Assembly: GCA_025345505.1 (NCBI GenBank)
Contig: JANVCC010000030.1
Location: forward strand, 10,472,606 to 10,536,605
Source of the DNA: Todiramphus chloris collaris
Taxonomy: Eukaryota > Chordata > Aves > Coraciiformes > Alcedinidae
Direction of reading: 5' to 3'
DNA: 64,000 nt
The notes under the pieces are model-generated. The model was given only the letters and a program-made list of their open reading frames with translations, made no database searches and was not told the origin of the DNA. This document shows, piece by piece, positions 42,501-51,300 of the stretch; positions within the stretch are counted from its first letter, which is position 1; each line of letters opens with the position of its first letter. The translations under genes and the position numbers were made by a program.

Positions 42501-44432
42501 GTGCTCACCAAGGATCTTTTTTCCCCCTAGGATTTTCATATGAAAAGGACACACAATTGTATTTTGATGACACATGCGTGGTGCCAGAGAGGTTGGAGGG
42601 TAAGAACATGGGCCCAGAGGAGGGCTGGGTGGGGACCCGGGCTCATGGAGGGAGGTTAGGGGCTGGGCCTCCACAGCAGCCAGCTTTGAAGGACAAGCTG
42701 TGCTGGCACAGTGCTCTTGAGAGCTGCTGAGCATTGTCCTGCCTGGCTGCTCAGCATCACCACCATGCCTTGTCCCTGCCACCCACCCCACACCTCTGCT
42801 GCCCACAGCACCATCCCCAGCACCTCCTCCGCTCTCCAGTCCTGTGGCCTGATGTTGCACAAGGGGTCCCAGCAGAAGGGCGAGCCCAGTGGCGCTGTGT
42901 GTCCCCTGCTGGGTAGCACAGCCTGGGAGAGAGGCAGAGCTGGGGTGTTTAACCAGCTGTGTTTTGGTGCGAGCAGGTAAAGTGAAGCAGGAGCCCACCC
43001 TGTACCGTGAGGGCCCTCCTTACCAGCGGCGTGGGTCCCTGCAGCTCTGGCAGTTCCTGGTCACGCTACTGGATGACCCCGCCAATGCTCACTTCATCGC
43101 CTGGACTGGCCGGGGCATGGAGTTCAAGCTGATTGAGCCTGAGGAGGTACGGGCAGATCCTGCCCCAGCACCCGGGAGTGGCTGTGGGCTGAGCTGGTGA
43201 GGGCGGGGGGAGCGTGGAGCCGGATCCTTCCCATGCAGCACAGCAGTTCACACTCACACTTGAAGCGAGACAGATGTCTGTACTCTCTGGGCAGCTTTTG
43301 AGGGCAAGAGGCAAAAGCCAGTTTCCTGTATGCACTAAGCAGCCATAGAAATTTGCCTTTAATCTCCTCTGCTGCCTCACGGCACACGCTCTGCTCCCAG
43401 AGCTGCTGGGGGTCGCCAGCTGCAGTGGCATCGCCTCTGTGCCACACCTTGGGGGCCTTGCCAAGCTCTGCCATGGCTCCCTCTCCCAAACTGCTCCCAT
43501 CCCTCGCCCTGGGTCCCGGCAGCCGCTCCGTGCCAGCATGGTGCTGTGCTGAAGCCGCGTGGCCCTGCGAGAGGGTGACACAGAGGAAGAAGCTGTTCGG
43601 GGAGTAATTGAAAGCAACTGTAGAGCCAAGCTGCACATTGCGGGTAATTACCCATAATATCTCTTACTCCATGCATGGCAACTGTGGTTTTTTTGAAGCA
43701 TCTTTCTTGGCAGACTCCCCTAATCAAATATCTTTTGATTCGGCCCCCAGTTTGGCACTGGCGGTGTTGTGTGGCAGCTGGTGCTTAGAGCTGGAGCGTT
43801 TATTGCAGCAGGCAGGAGCTGCTCTGGGACTGTGGTGACACTCACCCCTGACAGCTCCAGCCCCAAGAAATGAGACCCCTTCCCTGCATTTCAGTTGTGA
43901 TTTCCTTCGAGGACCCAGGTCTAAGCCCCAGCTGGAGCCTCCACAGTTGTCACCTCTCTCCCCCCAGGTAGCACGGCGCTGGGGCATCCAGAAGAACCGG
44001 CCAGCCATGAACTATGACAAGCTCAGCCGCTCCTTGCGCTACTACTATGAGAAGGGCATCATGCAGAAGGCAAGTGACCCCACTGGCATGGGGTGGTGGG
44101 TGTGGCTGTCCCACTACCACCCCACAGCAGGAGTTCAGTGTTGGTCATGCCATGTTCGCTGGAGGGAATGGTGCGGGTCATCTCTAACACCCTCCTCCTC
44201 CTCCTTACAGGTGGCTGGCGAGCGGTACGTCTATAAATTTGTCTGCGACCCTGATGCCCTCTTTTCCATGGCCTACCCCGACAACCAGCGTCCCTTTCTA
44301 AAGACAGAGCCTGACTGCCCAGTGCCCGAGGAGGAGACGGTGCCACTGACGCACTTCGAGGACAGCCCAGCGTACCTCCTGGAGATGGATCCCTGTGGCA
44401 GCCTTCCCTATGCCGAGGGCTTTGCTTACTGA
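33057..44432 (+). CDS. ETV5: ETS translocation variant 5 (ERM), PEA3-family factor, 12 coding exons
   Basis: Nuclear transcription factor that binds GGAA-core sites and acts downstream of FGF/RAS-ERK signalling; in mammals it supports spermatogonial stem cells and branching organs. The joined exons give 495 residues; human ETV5 has 510. Seen in order: [12 protein letters not shown] start; acidic activation domain (about 27-77) with [20 protein letters not shown]; Pro/Ala-rich middle, shorter than human; ETS domain about 353-437 with recognition segment [11 protein letters not shown]-terminal segment ending AEGFAY. Four sumoylation-type motifs are present (Lys89, 248, 278, 335: IKRE, FKQE, IKQE, VKQE). 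ATG 33057 has A at -3 and G at +4. ETV1 is ruled out by the N-terminus and the C-terminus; ETV4 is less like it throughout. Two of 11 introns use GC-AG sites. Confidence 0.97.
33245..33332 (+). CDS. ETV5: ETV5 coding exon 2
   Basis: Encodes a basic stretch (DRKRKF) and [10 protein letters not shown] at the start of the acidic activation domain. GTAGGC donor, phase 1 out. Confidence 0.96.
33468..33515 (+). CDS. ETV5: ETV5 coding exon 3, GC donor
   Basis: Encodes [15 protein letters not shown] of the activation domain. The donor is GAAG followed by GCAAGT, a GC-AG intron; family alignment requires exactly this junction, since the next exon continues AQVPDDEQ. Confidence 0.94.
33629..33679 (+). 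CDS. ETV5: ETV5 coding exon 4
   Basis: Encodes [16 protein letters not shown], the end of the acidic domain. The acceptor follows a long T tract. GTAAGT donor. Confidence 0.96.
35430..35452. repeat. 9-bp perfect GC-rich inverted repeat
   Basis: TGGCCCTGG (35430-35438) and CCAGGGCCA (35444-35452) flank a 5-nt loop. It could be a hairpin in the transcript or a dimeric factor site. No function is known. Confidence 0.7.
37700..38000. promoter_or_regulatory. candidate intronic enhancer
   Basis: AT-rich stretch with TAATTA homeodomain cores near 37740 and 37932, an octamer-like TTTGCAT near 37818, and an ETS site ACTTCCG at 37839-37845. Density of sites, not conservation data, supports it. The ETS site would allow PEA3-family autoregulation. 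Inference only. Confidence 0.35.
38665..38794 (+). CDS. ETV5: ETV5 coding exon 5
   Basis: Encodes [20 protein letters not shown] and KCLYN, all typical of ETV5. Lys89 sits in an IKRE sumoylation-type motif. GTAGGT donor, phase 2 out. Confidence 0.96.
38952..39194 (+). CDS. ETV5: ETV5 coding exon 6
   Basis: Encodes [20 protein letters not shown], then a Pro/Ala/Gln-rich segment and [11 protein letters not shown]. This is the least conserved part and the one that is shorter than in human. Confidence 0.95.
39195..40933 (+). other. ETV5: ETV5 intron after exon 6
   Basis: About 1.7 kb. No coding block or repeat family recognised. Confidence 0.7.
40934..41193 (+). CDS. ETV5: ETV5 coding exon 7
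   Basis: Encodes [34 protein letters not shown] and GIKQEPRDY, the PEA3-family central block with two sumoylation-type motifs (Lys248, Lys278). GTGGGT donor. Confidence 0.97.
41194..41990 (+). other. ETV5: ETV5 intron after exon 7
   Basis: About 0.8 kb with a C14 run at 41787-41800. Nothing else recognised. Confidence 0.7.
41991..42050 (+). CDS. ETV5: ETV5 coding exon 8
   Basis: Encodes [19 protein letters not shown], matching ETV5 rather than ETV1. GTGAGT donor, phase 1 in and out. Confidence 0.96.
42531..42599 (+). CDS. ETV5: ETV5 coding exon 9
   Basis: Encodes [20 protein letters not shown], then LEG. The acceptor is CCCCCTAG and the donor is GTAAGA. Confidence 0.96.
42977..43146 (+). 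CDS. ETV5: ETV5 coding exon 10 (ETS domain, part 1)
   Basis: Encodes [20 protein letters not shown] and the first half of the ETS domain ([28 protein letters not shown]). GTACGG donor, phase 0 out. Confidence 0.98.
43147..43967 (+). other. ETV5: ETV5 intron splitting the ETS domain
   Basis: About 0.8 kb, with a palindrome-dense stretch at 43600-43760 that resembles a conserved non-coding element. Confidence 0.65.
43600..43760. promoter_or_regulatory. candidate intronic regulatory element rich in palindromes
   Basis: Contains GGGTAATTACCC (43642-43653), CCATGCATGG (43669-43678), and AATCAAA/TTTGATT arms (43722-43728 and 43734-43740) within 100 nt. TAATTA is a homeodomain core; the ATCAAA arms resemble TCF/LEF sites. 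Function is inferred. Confidence 0.4.
43968..44069 (+). CDS. ETV5: ETV5 coding exon 11 (ETS domain, part 2), GC donor
   Basis: Encodes [20 protein letters not shown] and [14 protein letters not shown], the DNA-recognition helix region with its two key Arg residues. The donor is AAG followed by GCAAGT, a second GC-AG intron. Confidence 0.97.
44211..44432 (+). CDS. ETV5: ETV5 coding exon 12 (last)
   Basis: Encodes [20 protein letters not shown], then the acidic C-terminal tail ending LPYAEGFAY and TGA at 44430-44432. Confidence 0.98.
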   Translation: MAGERYVYKFVCDPDALFSMAYPDNQRPFLKTEPDCPVPEEETVPLTHFEDSPAYLLEMDPCGSLPYAEGFAY

Positions 44433-45152
44433 CTCGGCCAGCTGGCAGAGCCATGAGCACTAGCACATCCACTTTGGGCAAATACGGTTTTGTAAAGAAT
44501 GAGTTTTTTGCTGTTCCTAAGGAGAGGAAAAAAAAAAAAAACAAAACTAAGCCAACAAACTACACGCATGCACAGACAAATTGGAGGAATCTAAAATGCC
44601 CGGTGTGTGTCAGCACCGACTCCCCACCCCTGCTGTCCAACGGCTAGTGCATAGGACTGCCTGGGGCTGGCACCTCCCACCACGTGTCAGCGCGATGGTT
44701 TGGGGTGACGGGAGCTAACGCTGCAGTCTCTAACCCAGGCCCTGTTCCTCACCAGCACCGTGAGGGCTGATGGCTCCAGCAGTGCCCCTGGACTGGGCTG
44801 AGCCGGTGTGGCCACCTAGCCAATTGTCACGACAATCTGCTTTGCATCGAGTGCGATCCAGTGGCTGCCTTGTGTGGTGGAAAGGGCTTTGATTTGCACA
44901 GAGGAGGGATGGGAGGGGGGGGCTGCGTGGGCCAGCACCCTGGGGCTGATGTGCACAGCATCCTACCCCAACCCCAAGGAGCCTTCTGCCTTCTTCCCAA
45001 ACTGCCCCTCCCCACACTACTCTTGTGATATAACCCGATATAACATTTTCTCACCCCCTTCCTTGTCCTCTCTGTGTCCCTCTCGCTCCTCCCCAGCTCC
45101 GGCTGCAGGCCATGGGTTGTATTTCAGGGGAGGAGACCCTGACACTATCCCC

Positions 45153-45240
45153 TTTTTTTTTTTTTTCTTTTTTTTTTTCTTTTTTTTTTTTCTTTTCTTT
45201 TTTCTTTTATGTTTTAGGGGGAAAAAAAAAAAGGAAAAGG
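45153..45240 (+). repeat. T-rich tract followed by A-rich run in the ETV5 3'UTR
   Basis: About 56 nt of T with scattered C, a 13-nt gap, then about 19 nt of mostly A. In RNA the two parts could pair as a stem, and the U-rich part is a possible PTB/ELAV-type binding tract. Inference. Confidence 0.8.
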
Positions 45241-45995
45241 TTTCTAAACTGATTTTTGTAGATCTTTTGTATTTGAAGGCAAAGCTATTTTCTGCAGCCC
45301 AGCTGCTGTTCCTGGAGCCCCTGGGGATGGCCTCTGTTTTTTTCTGGTGGCATGCTTGCAAGCCCGTGGCTCCCCAGGATAGCTGCCAAAGTACCTGGTC
45401 CACTCCATTTCACTGCTCAAGTCTTCTTTCCTGGGGGAGCTGGGGCTGAACCCCAGTGCTGGCTCAGCTGTGCTCCCTGCCTGCTTGGCATGGCCTAAGA
45501 GCTGGGCTGTAAGGCTGCAGTGGGCAGGGACAGTGGGGTCCCCATCCCTGCTTCCTGGGTACCCTGCTTCCTTCCACCTCCCTCCTCACCGCTGCACCTC
45601 CTAACAATCCTCCACCACTCATATCCATATCTGCCTGTCCCCCTTCGGCTACATGGTTTTGTTGTAAATGCTGTATAGGAATTTTTTTCTCTTCTTTAGT
45701 TAGCTTTGGTTGGATTTTTTTTTTTTTTTTTGACTGATTCATTCTTTTTTTGGAGAAGTATGAAGATTAACTCTGGGTAGTCCCAGTTGCTCTCGAGGGT
45801 GACTGCAGTGGCCTGTACCTGTAGGGAGCAGTGGGTTGCAGGAACCCCGCCTTGAGCACAGGGTTTCAACCATTTGCTTGGTGTGGCAGGTCTACAGTGC
45901 AGAAGGGGTTAATCTGAGGACTGAATTGAAATAATCTTTACTCCAGCAGGGCTATGTATCTCCTGCAAAGCTACATTACATTCTGTACTGTGTAC

Positions 45996-46001
45996 AATAA
46001 A
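45996..46001 (+). terminator. ETV5: AATAAA polyadenylation signal of ETV5
   Basis: Canonical signal in TGTACAATAAAGG, followed by a T/G-rich downstream stretch. It is the only AATAAA I see in the 3'UTR and is probably the main ETV5 end signal. Confidence 0.8.
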
Positions 46002-46020
46002 GGATCTTGCTTTCTGTTCC

Positions 46021-49000
46021 TCCCTGCTACCTCGACCCCTTGCTCTGCCTGTGCTCTGGGATGCTGCCCAGGCTGGGAGGGAGGCTCTGGATGTGCTTGT
46101 GGGGGGCAGAAGTGGCCCAGTTTATGGCCCGCAGCATGCAGGGCCTTGTATCCTCTGTAGGCAGCAGGATTAGGTGGGGGTCTAGGTCACCATGGCAGGG
46201 TTGCCCTCTTTCTGCCCCCCCCACCCCCTTCTCCAGCTGTGGGGCTGTTGCTGCCTGGAAGCTGCCACAGCTTTCACACTGCTAGGTCTAGCAAGAGGAA
46301 CCATTTGAATTTGGGGCAGCTTCTCAGCAAGGTATGATTTAATATTGCCTCTTCCCCTGGTTTTCTCAACTAGTAGATCCAGGTTCCTCTGTTCCCTTGT
46401 CTCTCTTCAGGAAAAGCAAGCCCCACCCCCCCCCAATCAAGCAGGGCTACTACTGCTGGGAAACCTCTCGGTGTTTGCACTTTGCACCCAGAAAGACCTT
46501 GCTGGCAATCTGAGCTCCAGACAGTGCCCAGTAATCCCACCTTGATGGGGATTTCATCAGAGTGAGTCCTGGTGCTCAGGATGGAGCAAGGGGGAAATGG
46601 GGCCACCTGCAGTGCTGCCGTCAGGCAGATGGCTGTGGGCAGCAGGATCTCAACCCAGTGGCACAGCAAGTCTGTGGGGCCACAATCTTTCAAAGTCTTC
46701 ACTGAGCAGCTTGTGACATCTCAGCCCAACCTGCCCTGCAAATCCTGATGCAGACAGGGCTGGGGGGCGGGGGGGGGGGAGGGGGTGTGTGTGCCAAGAG
46801 CATCCTATGCACTGTTCTTGCCAAAAGGTGGGGATAGAAAAAGAGGCATTTTTCTATTCCAGCCTGTCACTGCAGGACAAAAGGGTTCAGACCCCAAAGG
46901 GTTTGATGCCACACTGGCTTTTAAATACTCAGGGCATCAATAATTTTTGTCCTTGTTTGATCCTGGTGCACATTGTGCTTCCCTCTGCTGTGCACAAGAG
47001 GCTTTTACTTCATGCAGAGGGGATGGAGCTGCCTTGGGTACACAGCCTCCTTCCTTGGCCTTTGAGGGTGAGGACCAAGCCACAGCTGCTCAATGTCCTG
47101 CCTGCGGTCCCTCAGAGATGGAGACAAGAGCTCCCAGGCAGCCTAGAGGCTGGGCTAGCATTTGCCAGGAGTTGTGGAGAAGGAGAATCAAGTGGAAAAG
47201 CTTCGCCGCTCCCTGCACACCTCCTGCCCCATCAACCGCCACTCCAGAGCATGGGTACAAGCCTCCCTCTGCCATACTCCAGCATACAGTGGGATAGGGA
47301 GCCAGGCCAGGGAGCACCCCTGTGTTCCCTGCTGCTTCCCTCCAGACTGGGGAATGGCTGGGGCCACTACCACTCCACCCCTTCAGGACTGGACACCTTG
47401 GTCCCCTTCTCGCATACCCCAGCACCATCTGTCTCCTGCCTTCCTTCTGCTCCCCCCTGGCTGCTGGGGAGGATGAAGAGCTGTGAGCAGAGAGGATGGG
47501 AAGGATGAAGCAGAATTTTGGGGAGGATTCAGCCATCCAGGTTGGGCAAAACCTTGTTGCTGGTGTCAGCATCTCCAAGACGCCACATCACTCTGTTTCC
47601 ACCTCCCACTCAGGTCGTGCGGTAATAAGACCATCAGTGATTCAGGATGAGCAACAATCTGTGGTACTGTGTGAGCAGATAATAAAATAGCAGCTGGTAC
47701 TGAATGGGGATAAATGTGCTTTTCCTATTTGCTTCTCTTTACAGTCTTATAATGTGCATTAAGCTATTCCTTCCCTGGAATAAAAGCTTGGCTTTAACAG
47801 ATAGTCCAAAGGCTGTTCAAATCATATGCACACGTTAAAAATTATTTGGAAAAGAGTACCCCCTAAAAGGGAGAACATCATTACAGCCTTCTACACATCC
47901 ATAATTCACTGAGTGTGTTTCTGCTTTCCCCATCTCCGAAGGATATAGCTGAACTGGAAAGCATTCAAAAAGCAATAGAGATAGCCAAAGGTCTGCAGTG
48001 GTTCTTATACGAGAGTATAAATAGTCTAACACTTTCATTTAGAGCAGGATTTGTGGCTCAGGGACTTAATATTTCATAGCCCATGATGGAGTTTTCCATC
48101 CTTTACCGGAAGAGCATTTGTGGGATGAATTACTGCCCATGTGGCTTGTTCTTAAGGCAGCTGGCAGGATCAACAAGCCCAGCGTGGCTACCAAGACTAG
48201 AGGTGCTGCATGGTCAGCAACAGCTCCATGTGGGCAGCAAGACACAGCTCCCACCTGGCTAACACCCCTTTTCCCCTCATGGGGACCTCATGCCTGGGAT
48301 TTGCAGCTTGTCTGTGTAGGGGCTGGCTGCCCTGGCCAGGGAGGTCACATTGCAGCAAGTCCTCTCTTCCCGAGCTCTTCCAACATTTAACTTATTTATT
48401 TATTTTCCACAGAAGTGGGTTAATTTGGCTTTTAGATACCTGGAGCAACATGAGTGACTGCATGTGTGGAGCTAACTTAACATGGGTGAGCTCCAGCAAC
48501 AAGAAATACAAAAGTTTGGGCCGACAAGTAATTAGAAAGTGAGGACCGACCACCCACCAGGTGCTGTGCTATCATCCAGGGGCGTGCAGGGCATCCAGCT
48601 CCCTTTGCATCGTTCTGTCACCACCTCCTGTATATCCATCTTCTGTTCCTGGCCACCACGTTTTGTGTCCCCGTAGCACGATGTGATAGTACAGCTGGAA
48701 AGATATTTGTTATCCAAAATGTGATTGTGTTTATACTTGCAGTCTGGAGCACTCGCCTGGCACGTAGGAGGACTTCAGCTCCAGTGTTTGTCCTGGGGCT
48801 TTATTCTGCTTTAGTCTACAAGCAAGATAACTTTCATGGGCTGTGGTGGTCTGGATCATTGACTCCATGTCTCCCACTCCTGTGCAGGCTGTAGGTAGAG
48901 GCAGATGACTGAAACCACCTTCTCCTGTGCTCCTACTGAAAAGAAAGCAGGGACTGCACAAATACCTCAGTGTCTGAGTCCTCCAGCACTTTCAGCCACT

Positions 49001-51300
49001 CACAAAGCAATAATACTGCAATGAGCCACTAAGTGGCTTTTGAAACCATTAGGCAATTGCTGCATTAGGCGCTCTCCATGCTACGGGGGAGGAGGTTCTG
49101 TTAGTCTTCAGCCCCTTTCCAGAGAGACACTCAACAAGAAGTTTCCCAGAGGCTCAGGTGGGGAGGGGGGGGGTGTCCCCACCTTGTTGCAGCAAGAGCA
49201 AGCTGGGTTGAGGGCCCTCCCAACTGGAGGGCTGGGAGCTCATCCAACTGAGTGCACAGCCCTCTGGCCAGGATGTGGGCCTGGGTGGGGAAGACTCACA
49301 GCATGGGCAAGCAAAAGCAAAAGATGCAAGTAGGAGGTTTTGTTCCAGCTGGCATTGAAGTCAGGGCATGGGACCAGAGGAGGGAGTTGGGGACTTGTCT
49401 GGTGTACAAGTAATAACCCACAGCATCTTATTTTGAAGGCTTTTTAACTTAATATAACTAAAACCATCCTGGAGATCACAGGTAGCAGCTGAGGCCAGAA
49501 ACCATGAGCTCACACGATACTGGGCTAGCATAACTATGACACTTGCAAGGGCCAGCCAAGGTGATCATCCATCTTCCTGCCATAAGCTTTTTTATGTCAG
49601 TGACAAAAAGGTCTTCAACTGGCACAGCCAAGCAAGCCCTGGTACCAGCCTGGGCAGCATCCCAGGGCCTGGCACACCCCAAGGGTTGATGCCTCCCTGT
49701 CAACCCAATGCATTCACCTGCAAGGCTGCAAGAGGACACACCAAGGGTGACCCCAGCATGCAGGAATCTATTTGGAAAATCATCTCTTGTCTTCTTGGCC
49801 ATGTCAGACCCAGGAGAGGGCAGCAGCAGCCCAGGCTGAGCCTCAGCTACCCTTTCTGACGCTGGTCTTCATCTAAGCTGCTTAAAGGAGGATAAGCAAG
49901 AAAAGCAATGTATGAAGGGAACAATCAAAAAGCAAAAGCCCAGTGGGCAGGCTAGTTACTCTCTTGGGTTTCAACAATGTTTGCTTTCAAGGTGGAATTG
50001 GAAAAAAAGTAGCCTTTCTTTGAAAACAAACTGGAGTGCCAGGGCTTTCCATGTCAGTCTTTCCTTCTTTTGATATTGGTAGTAACTGTACAGGTGCTCT
50101 TTACAGCACCAGGAAATAAGGTGGCAGTGCTGGGCATGTTCCCAATAGAGGCTGTAGGTAAGCACAAACAACATGGAGTGTGTGCACTTCATGCTGTTGC
50201 AGAGATACTGAATTCGCATGTGATCCTGCTCTGTAGCTCTTGCGGCCTCACTTAGAGCACTTCAGGATAATGAAACATGATTACCAGCTCTTCATGGGCA
50301 TGCCAGCTGCCTTTTCCTTGCTACGCTTGCTGCCCTTGAAAGGGAAGGGTGGAAACAGAGGAAGTTTCTACTTTTCCACCTGGTTCCTACTTTTCCTCCC
50401 TCCAGCCCCGACCGAGGTACAGCAGCACGCAGTGCCGTGAAACTCCTGCCACACATCTGCACTTGCAGGATCACCTTTTTAGGTCAGCATCTCCCCATGC
50501 AGCTGTGGCCCCACCTGTCCAGACAGGTAGCAACCTCCTGGCTTTCCCGAGTGAGATCACCAGGCTGAGTCACGCAGCGGGTGAGTGGGAGGAGGGCATC
50601 CTTAGAGCCACACTGAGATCCCAGCCACCGCTTTGGCAGCACGTTGGTACGCAGCCAACCGGCTTTTGCTGCCGGCACTTCTCTTTCTCTGCGTGTTGGT
50701 CTTCCCCGTGTTTCCCGGCCTCGGCTAGGACAGGGTTAACGTTCAGCAGCGGCGGGGAGGGAGTCACGGCCAGGCTAGACCAGACCCGGGCAGGAGGATG
50801 CTCTATACCCTGCTGACTGCTGCGAGGAGCAGCCTGGTGACCCACAGCACTGGGTCACAGGGGTGTCAGTGGTCCTTCCTCCGGGTTGCAGCATATGGCT
50901 GAACCTGCAGTCAATGTGCTCTCTGATTCTTTAGATTTTTAAAATTTTTATAATTTTTTTTTTTTTGAGTTCACACCCTCTGATATCACAGCAAAGTGCA
51001 AAATTGTTGCAGACCAATGCTGTTCTTCTGAAATGAGTCATTAAAGAAGGAGCCTTGTTACACTGCCAGACACAGCCCGATTGCTTCTCTAACGGTAACA
51101 ACACCAGAACAGTTTGCTGCTCTGCCTGGGCTTCAACTTGCCTGCACCCTTGGGTGTTACTCAGCCTCCATCCAGAGCCTGGACAGAGCGACTCCTGCAT
51201 TATTCCCACCTCTTTGAATCACTGGCCTTTTCCAGCCCATTTTTGGAGAAGGACCTGCATGTCTGTAAGTGGGGTCTGATTCTCTTCCTTTAACACATGT
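46021..51300. other. intergenic DNA downstream of ETV5, part 1
   Basis: No gene supported. It contains a G-rich run at 46762-46785 able to form a quadruplex on the plus strand, AT-rich DNA at 47640-48060, and a T/A-rich run at 50936-50965. Reading frames are short and unlike known families. Confidence 0.65.
46762..46785. repeat. G-rich run followed by GT repeat
   Basis: G runs broken only by single C and A, then a short GT stretch. A plus-strand quadruplex is plausible. Confidence 0.8.

Larger units (their letters stand above)
44433..46020 (+). other. ETV5: ETV5 3'UTR
   Basis: About 1.6 kb from the stop codon to just past the AATAAA at 45996-46001. It contains a long T-rich tract (45153-45208) followed by an A-rich run (45222-45240), and a second poly-T run near 45715-45731. 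No reading frame of interest. Confidence 0.8.

Noticed and set aside
45017..45403. 128-codon minus-strand frame with a poly-lysine run
   Set aside because: The lysines are the complement of the T tract in the ETV5 3'UTR.
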